Assembly (NCBI RefSeq): GCF_000308415.1
Contig: NZ_BAFS01000259.1
Coordinates: 1-37,554, forward strand
Source of the DNA: Nocardia asiatica NBRC 100129
GTDB lineage: Bacteria; Actinomycetota; Actinomycetes; Mycobacteriales; Mycobacteriaceae
DNA length: 37,554 bases
Reading direction: 5' to 3'
The translations under genes were made by a program, and so were the position numbers. Shown one piece after another: positions 1 to 8,328 of the stretch (positions are counted from its first letter, which is position 1; each line of letters begins with the position of its first letter). The notes under the pieces are model-generated. The model was not told the origin of the DNA. It saw nothing but the letters and a program-made list of their open reading frames with translations, and ran no database searches.

Positions 1-605
1 TGGCGGGGTTGAGCGATCTGCTCCCGCAGACCCGGCAGTTGATCGAGAACCTCGAAGTGATCGCGGAGACGACCTCGCACGCGCAGCCGGACCTCGCGAC
101 ACTGACCCGCACGGGCGGTGTGCTGTTCGAACAATTGACGGCGGCGGACCAAGAAGTACGTCACTTCCTCGACGAAGGGCCCGCCCAGCTGGACACGCTC
201 GGCGGCTTCGTGTCCCGTACCCAGGACCCCATCACCAACCTGGTGACGAACTTCGTCGCGATCACCAAGGCCGCCAAATTGCGCGCGCCGGCGATCGCGG
301 CACTGTTCCCGGCATTGCGGGTCGGCTCGCAGGCGTTGGGAATTCCCGCCCACGACAACGCCTTCCACACGCTGGTCGACATCTGGCCGCGCCCGACGTG
401 CGAGTACGACACCATCCCCGTGGTTCCCACGGACAAGATGGCCGACACCCGGGTCCGGCTCTACAACTACTGCGTCACCAGCGATCCGGCCCTGCAGGTG
501 CGCGGATCGGCGAACGCGCCCCGTCCCGACGTGCCGGACAACGGAGCCACCCGGCCGCCGGGCGTCGGTGGCGACGAGCTGTCGCGTCCGGTCCCCGGCA
601 ATTAG
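1..605 (+). CDS. MceF-like mammalian cell entry protein, C-terminal part (5' end outside window)
   Basis: The frame is open from base 3 and has no start in the window, so this is the last ~200 residues of a longer protein. The run LYNYCVTSDPALQVRGSANA near the end is typical of the C-terminus of the sixth Mce protein (MceF) of actinobacterial mce operons. Mce proteins form a hexameric periplasmic channel that carries sterols or other lipids to a YrbE permease (family knowledge). The tail after it is Pro/Gly-rich and probably disordered. A Mam gene follows after 10 bp, the usual order at the end of an mce operon. The MCE domain itself lies upstream of the window, so assignment to MceF rather than another Mce subunit rests on this C-terminal motif and on gene order. 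Confidence 0.82.
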   Translation, partial: AGLSDLLPQTRQLIENLEVIAETTSHAQPDLATLTRTGGVLFEQLTAADQEVRHFLDEGPAQLDTLGGFVSRTQDPITNLVTNFVAITKAAKLRAPAIAALFPALRVGSQALGIPAHDNAFHTLVDIWPRPTCEYDTIPVVPTDKMADTRVRLYNYCVTSDPALQVRGSANAPRPDVPDNGATRPPGVGGDELSRPVPGN

Positions 606-615
606 GAGAATGCAC

Positions 616-1305
616 ATGAACAATGACGACGTCGATCCGAGCGCGGCGGCCGAGTCGCCCGCAACCGACGAGCAGGCCGCCGAGGCGGGGAAGGCCGACT
701 CCGGCGCGACGAAACCGGCCAAGGTGAACCGCGCGGCGGACACCACCGCGACCGCCGAGTTCGCTGGCCTGCGGAACCGGCTGCGCCGTCTGCCGGTTGG
801 GCGCCCCGGCCCGATCGCGGTGCGCTCGGCGGCCGCGGTGCTGGTCGGCGTCTCGGTGGCCGCGGCGGGTTACTGGTACGTCCAGAGCGACAACAGCAGG
901 GATCTGCTGGCGGCGCAGGAGGACGCGCGCGCCGCCGCCTGCCGCTACGCGCCCATCCTGGCGAATTACGACTCCAAGCACCTGGACACCTATTTCGCGG
1001 CGGTCACCGACGGCGCCACCGGCGATTGGCGCGAACAGTTCGAGTCCACCAGCGCCGAACTGCGCGAAGTGCTCGGCCAAGGCGAAGTCACCTCGGCCAC
1101 GCGCGACGTGCAATGCGCGATTCGCGCCGCTGACGAGCACTCCGCCGAAGCGATCGTGGTCATCGGCCAGACGATCACCAGTCTGGGCACCAAGGGCAAG
1201 CCCGAGCCGGGTCAGCTGTCGATGGTGATGCGCCTGGAGAAAGTCGGGGATCGCTGGCTGGTGAACAAGGTCAATTCGCCCCTGACCACGCCGCAGCGCC
1301 CCTGA
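616..1305 (+). CDS. Mce-associated membrane protein (Mam type)
   Basis: This 229-aa protein has an acidic, Ala/Pro-rich, probably disordered N-terminus (1-45), a basic patch, one membrane helix at about 66-88, and an extracytoplasmic domain of ~140 residues of the NTF2-like Mam kind. Mam proteins sit after mceF and are thought to stabilise the Mce transporter (family knowledge). I chose the ATG at 616 because AGGAG at 604-608 lies 7 bases upstream; the in-frame ATG at 610 is too close to it. The gene starts 10 bp after the MceF-like gene and is probably in the same operon. Confidence 0.82.
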   Translation: MNNDDVDPSAAAESPATDEQAAEAGKADSGATKPAKVNRAADTTATAEFAGLRNRLRRLPVGRPGPIAVRSAAAVLVGVSVAAAGYWYVQSDNSRDLLAAQEDARAAACRYAPILANYDSKHLDTYFAAVTDGATGDWREQFESTSAELREVLGQGEVTSATRDVQCAIRAADEHSAEAIVVIGQTITSLGTKGKPEPGQLSMVMRLEKVGDRWLVNKVNSPLTTPQRP

Positions 1306-1314
1306 TCGGCAGCT

Positions 1315-2589
1315 GTGCGGAGGGGAGTGCGGCGCAACAGTGCCGGGAGCGAACCCGTCGAACCCGGCAGGCAGCGGGCGGTGCGACGACGCCCGCGCGA
1401 CCGGAAGGCGCAGATCGCGGCGACGTCCGCGGCCGCGTTCGGGGCTCTCGGCTATCACGGCGTGAGCATGGAGGAGATCGCGACCAAGGTCGGCATCAGC
1501 TCGGCGGCGCTGTATCGCCACTATCCCAGCAAGTACGCGCTGTTCCGGGAAGAACTGCTGCGTTTGGGGCAGTTGACCGTCGAGGCCGCGACGCTTCCGG
1601 CGCAGGCCGGAAGCTGGAGCGCCGCCGCTCGATTGCGGCACGTCATCGACGCGCTGGTCGCTGCGGCCCTCGCCAACCGCCCGACCGTCACCCTGGCGCG
1701 CTGGGAGGGCCGCTATCTGGACGAGGAGGACGGCAAGACGCTCACCGGTCAGTTCGCCGCCTCGCTCGCCGCGCTGGGACAGCTGATCGGCGCCGTGCGC
1801 CCGCAGTTGACCAAGCAGGACAGATTCGTCCGTGCGGTGGCGGTACTGAGCGTGGTCAGCAGCGTCGGTGACCACCACGCCGCGTTGCCGACGAAATCCC
1901 TCGCGGCGCTGCTGGCTTCCGCGTGCTGGACGGCGGTGCACGCGCAGCTGCCTGCCTTCGTCGAGCAGCCCGCCGCGCCCGCGGGGCCCGCGCCGGACGC
2001 GCCGACTCCGTTCAAGCATCAGCTGTTGCTGACGAAGGCCGTGGAACTGTTCCACGAACGGGGATATCGGAACGTCAGCGTCGAAGACATCGCGGCCGCG
2101 GCGGATCTGACCGCCGCGTCGGCGGTCTACCGCTACTACCGCAGCAAGAGCGATCTGTTGACCGCCGCCTTCCGTCGTGCGGCCGACCGGGTCGCCGGCG
2201 CCATCGGCCCCGCTATCGCGACGTCGGCCTCCCCGAGCGAGGCGCTGACCGAATTGATCGCCCTCTACGTAGCTGGGTCCTTCGCCGAGCGGGAACTGAC
2301 ATTCGTGTACTACACGGAGTTCTCGCACATCCCCGCCGAAGATCGTGTCGTACTGCGCAATATCCAGCGTCTCTCGGTGGCCGAGTGGGTGCGACTGCTG
2401 GTCGCCGTGCGACCCGAGCTCTCCGAAGCGCAGGCGCGCATTCTCGTGCACGCCGCGTTCGGCTTGGTCGTCGACCTCGGCAGAGCGCTGGAGGGCGGTC
2501 GGCGCGGCTGTCCGCGGGATGTGGTGATCCGCCTGATGGAGGTCGCCTTGTTCGAGACGGCCGCCCAGCCGCCCGTCGTCCGGAAGTAA
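1315..2589 (+). CDS. Tandem TetR regulator, Mce3R-like (two TetR DNA-binding domains)
   Basis: This 424-aa protein is about twice the usual TetR length. It contains two TetR_N helix-turn-helix domains: residues ~30-80 (SSAALYRHYPSKYALF) and ~234-286 (AASAVYRYYRSKSDLL), each followed by a helical segment. This architecture is that of Mycobacterium Mce3R, a double-TetR repressor of an mce operon and lipid genes (established). Its position 9 bp after a Mam gene fits a role in mce or lipid regulation. The start is a GTG at 1315; the in-frame GTG at 1327 is possible. A TetR-like inverted repeat lies downstream at 2718-2733, before the DUF2236 gene, which makes that gene a plausible target (inference). 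Confidence 0.85.
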   Translation: MRRGVRRNSAGSEPVEPGRQRAVRRRPRDRKAQIAATSAAAFGALGYHGVSMEEIATKVGISSAALYRHYPSKYALFREELLRLGQLTVEAATLPAQAGSWSAAARLRHVIDALVAAALANRPTVTLARWEGRYLDEEDGKTLTGQFAASLAALGQLIGAVRPQLTKQDRFVRAVAVLSVVSSVGDHHAALPTKSLAALLASACWTAVHAQLPAFVEQPAAPAGPAPDAPTPFKHQLLLTKAVELFHERGYRNVSVEDIAAAADLTAASAVYRYYRSKSDLLTAAFRRAADRVAGAIGPAIATSASPSEALTELIALYVAGSFAERELTFVYYTEFSHIPAEDRVVLRNIQRLSVAEWVRLLVAVRPELSEAQARILVHAAFGLVVDLGRALEGGRRGCPRDVVIRLMEVALFETAAQPPVVRK

Positions 2590-2717
2590 GCGCCCTGGAC
2601 CGCGTGCGGCCCAGGAACAGTCACATACATAGACGCTGATCGTCTGATGAATTACCACGATATAGGCGTTTCATCGGCCCGACAGCTCTATGCAGAATAA
2701 AGAATTGTCACTAACAT

Positions 2718-2733
2718 ATGGTCAGGTGACCAT
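2718..2733. promoter_or_regulatory. Perfect inverted repeat (7-2-7) in the 307-bp gap upstream of DUF2236 gene 1
   Basis: ATGGTCA, two bases, then TGACCAT form a perfect inverted repeat, and a further half-site TGGTCAT follows at about 2736-2742. The repeat covers a -10-like TATGGT at 2717-2722, and TTGTCA precedes it at 2705-2710. This is the layout expected of a repressor operator over a promoter for the gene starting at 2897. The rest of the gap (2590-2896) is locally AT-richer around 2630-2720, and I see no gene in it. The Mce3R-like protein just upstream is the obvious candidate ligand, but that is inference. Confidence 0.5.
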
Positions 2734-2896
2734 CCTGGTCATCGAACGCAGGAGAGTCCGACGCGCGCCGGGTCACCGCGAACGGACAGCGGGGGCAGCA
2801 GCGGGACGTCACCGTGATCGGCGGCGTCCGGTCGGCGTCGACGCGACTGATTCACCTGCTCGCGCGGCGTGTGAACGCAGATGGAAGGAAATCCCG

Positions 2897-3805
2897 ATGA
2901 CCGCAGTCGCTCATCAACCCGATCGCGGCCACAATGTGCCGCTCACCAAGGATCGCACCCGGATCGGCATCAGCGTGACGCATCGGCCGTTCACCAAGCG
3001 GCCCCTCGAGCTCACCGACGCGCTGGACTTCTGGTCCTTCGCCGGCGCTGCGGCCAACGTCGTCATGCAGATGGCTCGGCCGGGTGTGGGTTACGGCGTG
3101 GCAGAGAGCAAGGTGGAATCGGGATCGCTGATGAAGCATCCGTGGAAACGGGCGCGCACCACGACGCAATATCTCGCGGTCGCCATCCTCGGCACCGACG
3201 AAGAACGCGCGGCGTACCGGGAAGCGGTGAATGTCGCGCACCGGCAGGTGCATTCGGCGCCGGGAGCGCCGGTGAAATACAACGCCTTCGACCGCAACCT
3301 GCAATTGTGGGTCGCGGCCTGCCTGTACATCGGCTTCGAGGACACGTACCAGCTGTTGCACGGCAGGATGAACGACGAGCAGGCCGAAGCGTTCTACGCC
3401 TCGTCCTCCACCCTCGGCACCACTCTGCAGGTCACCGAGGACATGTGGCCCGCCACCCGGGCGGAGTTCGACGAATACTGGAACTCCGCGTGCGAACAGG
3501 TCGTGCTCGACGACTACGTGCGCGACTACCTCGGCAACCTGCTCGAGCTGCGCATGATCCACTGGTATCTGCGGCTGCCCTTCCGGAACTTGCTGAAGTT
3601 TCTCACCATCGGGTTCCTGGCGCCCCTGTTCCGCGAACAACTCCGGGTCGAGTGGACAGCTGCCGACCAGCGGCGCTTCGAGAATCTGTTCGTGTTCGTC
3701 TCCTTCGTCAATCGCTTCATTCCCCGCTTCGTGCGCCATGGAGGATCGCACGGGCTGATGGTCGATCTGCGTCGCCGGATCCGCAAGCAGAAGAATCTGA
3801 TCTAG
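2897..3805 (+). CDS. DUF2236 (MpaB/Lcp-type) oxygenase-like protein, paralogue 1
   Basis: This 302-aa protein carries the DUF2236 core: GPAN-like AANVVMQ at ~52-58, then TTTQYLAVAILGT (88-100), AHRQVHS (114-120) and YNAFDRNLQLWVAACLY (128-144). The family includes latex-clearing protein Lcp and MpaB, haem-binding oxygenases with a conserved His; His115 is a candidate ligand (family-based inference). No signal peptide or clear membrane helix is visible. The ATG at 2897 is chosen because GGAAGGAA lies 6 bases upstream and the paralogue at 5766 aligns from nearby; the frame stays open further upstream without family similarity. Substrate is unknown. It converges on the acyl-CoA ligase and has a second paralogue 2 kb away. 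Confidence 0.8.
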   Translation: MTAVAHQPDRGHNVPLTKDRTRIGISVTHRPFTKRPLELTDALDFWSFAGAAANVVMQMARPGVGYGVAESKVESGSLMKHPWKRARTTTQYLAVAILGTDEERAAYREAVNVAHRQVHSAPGAPVKYNAFDRNLQLWVAACLYIGFEDTYQLLHGRMNDEQAEAFYASSSTLGTTLQVTEDMWPATRAEFDEYWNSACEQVVLDDYVRDYLGNLLELRMIHWYLRLPFRNLLKFLTIGFLAPLFREQLRVEWTAADQRRFENLFVFVSFVNRFIPRFVRHGGSHGLMVDLRRRIRKQKNLI

Positions 3806-3814
3806 GCGACGTCG

Positions 3815-3866
3815 CGAGCCTCGCGGGCGTCGGCGATCGGGAGTCGCCGACGTCCCGCGAGGCTCG
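3815..3866. terminator. Long hairpin between convergent genes, likely bidirectional terminator
   Basis: The arms are 3815-3836 and 3844-3866: a 22-bp GC-rich stem with one bulged base and a 7-base loop. It sits between the stop of the plus-strand DUF2236 gene (3805) and the stop of the minus-strand acyl-CoA ligase (3924). There is no T-run on either side, so intrinsic termination is likely but not textbook. Confidence 0.6.
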
Positions 3867-3923
3867 GGTCCGCTGCCTTCGTGACGTTTGGAATCGCGGA
3901 TAACATATGTGCGGTCGCCGAGG

Positions 3924-5570
3924 CTAACCGCCGCTTTCCTCCAAGTGGCGGCGCAGCAGCTTGCCGGTGGCGTTGCGCGGCAGTTCGTCGACGAAGACGA
4001 CGTCGCGCGGCACCTTGTGGCGGGCGAGGTTCGCTCTGACGTAGTCCTTGATCTCCTGCGGGTCGCGCTCGGCGTCTTCGGCGGGCACGACGAACGCCCG
4101 CAGCCGTTTCCCGAAGTCGCGGTCATCGACGCCCACCACCGCGGCTTCGAGGATGTCGGGGCGGTCGACCAGAAGGTTCTCCACCTCCAGCGGATAGACG
4201 TTCTCGCCGCCGGAGATGATCATGTCGTCGTCGCGTCCGTCGATGAACAATCGTCCGTCGGCGTCGAAATGGCCCACGTCGCCGCTGGACAACAGTCCGT
4301 CGACCATCTCCTTGTTCCCGCCGTCGGTGTAGCCGGAGAAGCTCAGGCCGCTGGAGACGAAGATGGTGCCGACCTCGCCGGGAGTGGTGATCCTGTTGCG
4401 TTGCGCGTCGTAGATCGCGACACGACAGCCCACGGGAGGCCTGCCGACCGTCCCCGGAGCGATACGCATGTCCTGCGGGGTGGCTACGGCCGCCACGGCG
4501 ACCTCGGTGGAGGCGTAGAGGTTGTAGAGCACGTCACCGAAGGCATCGGCGGTGCGCCTGCTGAGATCCGGCGAGACCGGCGAGCCCGCGGTGAAGATCA
4601 CTTTCAGCGATGTCGTGTCGTACTGCGCCAGCGCGTCGGGGCCGAGGTCGAGGATGCGCTGCAGCATCGTCGGCACGACGACCAGCGTCGCCGCGCGGTG
4701 CCGGGCGACGTTCGCGAGAGTGCGGCGGGGGTCGAACTTGCGCTGCTGGAAGACTACTGTGTTGCCCAGCGCCCAGCCGAGCGTGAACTGCGACAGCCCG
4801 GTGCCGTGGAAGATGGGCGCCGCCATCACGACGGTGTCGTCGCGCGGCATCGGCACGCGGTGCAGGAACTGCGCCGATTGCAGCGGCGAGACCTTGTCCC
4901 GCGGCGCGCCTTTCGGGGTGCCGGTGGTGCCGCTGGTCAGGATGACGATGCCGCCGGGGCGGTCCGGCGCGGGCAGTGCGGCGGTCGAATTGGCCGCGAT
5001 GAGCGACTCCGTCGTCGGTGTGTCCGCATCGACGGCATGGTTGTCGTCCACCCAGGTCAGGATCCGCGGTACCGTCGCCGGAATCGCGTCGAGGAGTTCG
5101 ATGAACTCGCTGTCGAGAAGTATCGCGCCGACCTTCTCCCGCTCGGCGACCGCGGCGAACTGCGGCTTGGCGAACCCGGTGTTCATCAGCACCAGCCGGG
5201 CGCCCAGCTTCCCGGCTGCCAGCAGCGCCAGCGCCATTCCGCGATGGTCGCGGCACAGCGCGGCGAGCACGGTCCCGGGCCCGATTCCGGCGGCGGCGAG
5301 CCCGCGGGTCATGGCGTTGGACTGCTCGTCGAGTTGAGCGAAGGTGAGCGAGCCGCGTTCGTCGACGATCGCGGGCGCGTCCCCGTGGCGGCGTGTGGCA
5401 TGTGCCAGCGTGGTGACGAACGGGCCGTACACGGAGGCCTCGCGCATCACCCGGAGCGTCTCACCGGGGCGCGCCGGATCGAACATCCCGCGCCTGGCCA
5501 GTACGACGGCCGCCGACACCAGATCGGTCACCGACCTGACCGCGGCGACCGGCGATCGCAACGTCGTCAT
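3924..5570 (-). CDS. Fatty-acyl-CoA ligase (FadD2/FadD12-like, AMP-binding)
   Basis: This 548-aa protein of the ANL superfamily activates a fatty or related carboxylic acid to its acyl-adenylate and then the CoA thioester. The P-loop LTSGTTGTPKG lies at ~211-221, the acyl/adenylate motif YASTEVA is present mid-protein, the hinge-adjacent motif FIDGRDDDMIISGGENVYP is clear, and the C-terminal catalytic lysine lies in LPRNATGKLLRR. The length is normal. The ATG at 5570 has GAGGTG upstream. An N-terminal stretch of ~45 residues before the enzyme core matches the FadD2/FadD12 type of mycobacteria. It is transcribed against both flanking DUF2236 genes. Which acid it activates cannot be read from the sequence. 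Confidence 0.9.
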   Translation of the reverse strand: MTTLRSPVAAVRSVTDLVSAAVVLARRGMFDPARPGETLRVMREASVYGPFVTTLAHATRRHGDAPAIVDERGSLTFAQLDEQSNAMTRGLAAAGIGPGTVLAALCRDHRGMALALLAAGKLGARLVLMNTGFAKPQFAAVAEREKVGAILLDSEFIELLDAIPATVPRILTWVDDNHAVDADTPTTESLIAANSTAALPAPDRPGGIVILTSGTTGTPKGAPRDKVSPLQSAQFLHRVPMPRDDTVVMAAPIFHGTGLSQFTLGWALGNTVVFQQRKFDPRRTLANVARHRAATLVVVPTMLQRILDLGPDALAQYDTTSLKVIFTAGSPVSPDLSRRTADAFGDVLYNLYASTEVAVAAVATPQDMRIAPGTVGRPPVGCRVAIYDAQRNRITTPGEVGTIFVSSGLSFSGYTDGGNKEMVDGLLSSGDVGHFDADGRLFIDGRDDDMIISGGENVYPLEVENLLVDRPDILEAAVVGVDDRDFGKRLRAFVVPAEDAERDPQEIKDYVRANLARHKVPRDVVFVDELPRNATGKLLRRHLEESGG

Positions 5571-5765
5571 CGAGCACCTCCACTAGAGCCGATCGGCGAG
5601 CGCGGCACCGCCCGCCGGCACGTCGCAGCCTATCGCATGGGAAGAATCATCGTTCACATATTCGCCCGGCCGGAGCCGGTGGAGCAGGTGGTTCGGGCTT
5701 GCCGACGGTGCCCGCCGATGAGAGAATGGGGTGTAATTTATCTCAATCTTTCGCTGGAGTGCGGC

Positions 5766-6626
5766 ATGTCTCGTCCTGAACCGTCGGCGCCGCTGCCGAC
5801 CACATCCGAGGTGGACCCCGGCCGCCGACGCCGGTACATGGCGGGCCCCGCGGCGATGCTGGGCGGCCCGGCCAATGTGATCATGCAGCTGAGTTTGCCT
5901 CCGGTCGGCCGCGGCGTGGTCGAGAGCACGGTCGACAGCGGCCGATTCACCCTGCATCCGCGCAAACGCGGCCGCACGACCCTGACCTACCTGGCGGTGG
6001 CGATGCTGGGCACCGAGGACGACCGCGCCGCGTATCGGGCGGCGGTCAACACCTCGCACCGGCAGGTGCGATCCGCCCCCGACAGCCCGGTGAAGTACAA
6101 CGCCTTCGATCCGGAACTGCAATTGTGGGTCACCGCCTGCCTCTACCGCGGCACCATCGATTCGCTCACCTTCCTGTACGGCCGGATGGACGACGATCTG
6201 GCCGACGAGCTGTACCGCGAGGCCAGTCGATTCGGGACGACATTGCAGATGCGGCCGGAGCAGTGGCCGCGCGACCGGGCGGCATTCGCCGAATACTGGG
6301 ACTCGAAGCTGGCCGACCTGTCGCTGGACGACGAAGTGCGGGCTTATCTGCTCGACCAGGTGGTGGACCTGGGGCCGTATCGGCGAGTCGAGCGGGTGCT
6401 GTTCCGCCGGGTGAACCGGTTCTTCACCACCGGCTTTCTCCCGGAATGGTTCCGTGCGGAGCTGGGGCTGCGGTGGAGCCCGCGCCGCCAGCGCGTGTTC
6501 GAGCTGACGATGCGGTCGATCGGGCTGGTCTTGCGCGTGCTGCCGGAACGCTGGCGCTTGTATCCGTTCGAAACCTATCTTCACGACATGCGCAAGCGGC
6601 GCGAACTCGGGAAAACGCTGGTGTGA
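5766..6626 (+). CDS. DUF2236 (MpaB/Lcp-type) oxygenase-like protein, paralogue 2
   Basis: This 286-aa protein is a close paralogue of the gene at 2897. It shares GPANVIMQ (34-41), TYLAVAMLGT (74-83), SHRQVRS (97-103) and YNAFDPELQLWVTACLY (111-127), with His98 as a candidate haem ligand by family analogy. The start is ATG 5766 with GGAG at 5756-5759. The frame is open for 626 codons upstream, but that part is the shadow of the acyl-CoA ligase on the other strand; an in-frame ATG at 5719 is possible but lacks a ribosome site. The stop overlaps a GTG that would start the broken third DUF2236 gene. The short upstream region (5571-5765) is shared with the divergent ligase and contains an AT-rich TAATTTATCTCAA patch that may hold the promoter. 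Confidence 0.8.
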   Translation: MSRPEPSAPLPTTSEVDPGRRRRYMAGPAAMLGGPANVIMQLSLPPVGRGVVESTVDSGRFTLHPRKRGRTTLTYLAVAMLGTEDDRAAYRAAVNTSHRQVRSAPDSPVKYNAFDPELQLWVTACLYRGTIDSLTFLYGRMDDDLADELYREASRFGTTLQMRPEQWPRDRAAFAEYWDSKLADLSLDDEVRAYLLDQVVDLGPYRRVERVLFRRVNRFFTTGFLPEWFRAELGLRWSPRRQRVFELTMRSIGLVLRVLPERWRLYPFETYLHDMRKRRELGKTLV

Positions 6627-7416
6627 GAGCCGACTTCAGTGCAGCGGCCGGCACGCGCGGTCCGGACGTGCCGGCCACGGCGCGCGTGCCGGGGGCGTTG
6701 CTGCGGAAGTATCTCGGCGACCGCCGTTTCGCGTTGGCGCTGCCCAGGGCGGTAGCTCTGCAGATCTTGCACCCTGCGATCGCGACGGCGCTCACCGAGC
6801 ACGTGCCCTATCGGCTGTGGCTGCACAAGCGGCGCACCGTCAACGCGATGGTGCAGATCGCGTACTCCGACCGCGACCTGCGATCGCATGATCCATGCCG
6901 GACACGCCCACGTGCAAGGCGTCGACGATTCCGGCGCCCGCTATCACGCGCTTCGGCCGGATGTGTTCTTCTTTCAACACGTGACTTACGTCGACACGCT
7001 GTTCTTCGCGATAGATACCTTCGTTCGCCCGCTCACGCCCGCCGAAAGCCTGCGACTCTACGACGAATGTGTCGACTGGTACGGCAGATACGGAATCTCC
7101 ACTCGGTATATGCCGCGAACGCTGCCGGAATTCCGCGACTACTTCGACGAGATGTGCCACACGGCTCTACGCGTGAGTCCGGCCGCGCTGAGCCTGGCGC
7201 CGCAGGTGTTGCGCCCGGACGCGTGGATACCAGGGGTCTTGCCGAACCGCGTCGTGCGTGCGATTCGGCACCCCGCGGGCGCGCGACCTGCTGGGTGTGC
7301 CGCAACACCGGGCGAACCGGCACGCATTGCGGCTCTACGCCGTGGCGCTCGCGGCGGTGGCCGGGGTGGCGCCGCGGCGGGCGAAGTACCTCCACACCGC
7401 GCGCACGGCCGAGTAA
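6623..7416 (+). pseudogene. Third DUF2236 gene, disrupted by two frame changes
   Basis: Family similarity runs through three reading frames in order. The first segment, from GTG 6623 (overlapping the previous stop) to ~6885, contains VALQILHPAIATALTEH. The second, ~6888-7257, contains GHAHVQGVDDSGARYHALRP and FFFQHVTYVDTLFF. The third, ~7258-7416, contains RARDLLGVPQHRANRHALRL and ends at TAA. Each change is equivalent to one extra base, or two missing. Joined, the pieces give ~264 residues with a complete DUF2236 layout, including the H..V.G motif and the C-terminal helices. It is either a pseudogene or carries two sequencing errors; the neighbouring truncated gene favours decay. Confidence 0.75.
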
Positions 7417-7442
7417 GCCGCGAGTGAGTCTGCACGAATTAG

Positions 7443-8144
7443 TTCGTCGCCCCGGCCGAACGTTTCCTGCGCGCCCGTGGTGCGCGGATAGCGACCGGCG
7501 CGCAGGTGGTCGACGTGGAACTGGCCGGTGACCGGCTGACGGGCCTCCGGTTGGCCGACGGCAGCCGGATCGACGTTGACGCGGCGATATTGACGCTGCC
7601 GCCGTGGTCGTTGACCACACTTCTGGACCGCGGCGTGCTCGGTGCTCACGAATTCTTCGATCCCGCGCGCAAGATCGAGCCCGCGCCGATCTCCAGCGTC
7701 TACGTCTGGCTCGACCGCCCGCTGCGCATGATCCGCCTGGCCGAGAATCTTCGCGACACCACCATCGAGCGGGTGTTCGACACCAGCGGCATGCACGACG
7801 GCGACCATCGCAACGGGTACTGCTGCTCGCTCGCGGTGAGCGCGTCCTGGGATGTCGTCCATCTGCCCGGCAGCGAATTCGTCGGCCGGGCGCTGGAATC
7901 CCTGCACCAGCACTATCCGGAAGCGCGATCCGCGCAAGTCCTGCGGACCGAAGTGATCCATCAGCCACAGGCCACGTTCTCGGCCTCCCCAGGATTCGAG
8001 TCGTTGCGACTGAGCCAGACGACACCCGTCCCCGGGCTCTTCCTCGCCGGTGACTGGACCCGGACCGATCTGCCGTCCACCATGGAGTCCGCCGCGGAGA
8101 GCGCCCGCCGTGCCGTCGCCGCGGTCGAGGGCTACCTGGCATGA
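7443..8144 (+). pseudogene. C-terminal half of an HpnE-like FAD-dependent desaturase/amine oxidase (N-terminus lost)
   Basis: The reading frame opens after a TAG at 7440 with FVAPAERFLRARGARIATGAQV and runs to TGA 8144, about 233 residues. It matches the second half of squalene-associated FAD-dependent desaturases (HpnE) and related amine oxidases of ~440 residues. The substrate-domain segment ISSVYVWLDRP and the C-terminal FAD motif GLFLAGDWTRTDLPSTMESA are both clear. The N-terminal FAD-binding GxGxxG half is absent, and only 26 bp separate the fragment from the broken DUF2236 gene, so there is no room for it. The in-frame GTG at 7506 could still give a 212-aa product, but without the dinucleotide fold it should not be an active oxidoreductase. 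Confidence 0.75.
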
Positions 8145-8316
8145 GCGCACCGGTCCGGGCACACGGCCGTGCCGGGCGAAAGCGCGGGCGGACTGAAACC
8201 TGTTGCGGCAGCGCATCGCACGCGCCGAACGCCGATCTAGCCGCCCGAGACGCCGCCCGTATCGCGTGCCGACCTGCGGAACAGCCCGAGATATGAACTT
8301 CGAGGCCGCTGGGCGC

Positions 8317-8322
8317 TACAGT
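8317..8322 (+). promoter_or_regulatory. Candidate -10 box for a leaderless SLATT transcript
   Basis: TACAGT is followed by six bases and then GTG 8329. In actinobacteria this TANNNT-to-start spacing puts the transcription start on the start codon. There is no Shine-Dalgarno sequence before 8329 or before the upstream ATG at 8293, and no strong -35 is visible. Confidence 0.45.
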
Positions 8323-8328
8323 ACGGCC

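Noticed and set aside
475..2658. 727-codon open frame on the minus strand opposite the Mam and TetR genes
   Set aside because: Composition is Arg/Gly/Asp-rich with no domain; it mirrors the plus-strand genes, which have clear family motifs.
3888..5765. 626 codons of open frame in front of the second DUF2236 gene
   Set aside because: This is the antisense of the acyl-CoA ligase. DUF2236 similarity and a ribosome site begin at 5766.
6880..7260. Programmed frameshifting in the third DUF2236 gene
   Set aside because: No slippery heptamer or downstream pseudoknot was seen at either change, and two shifts in one gene next to a truncated gene fit decay or sequencing error better.
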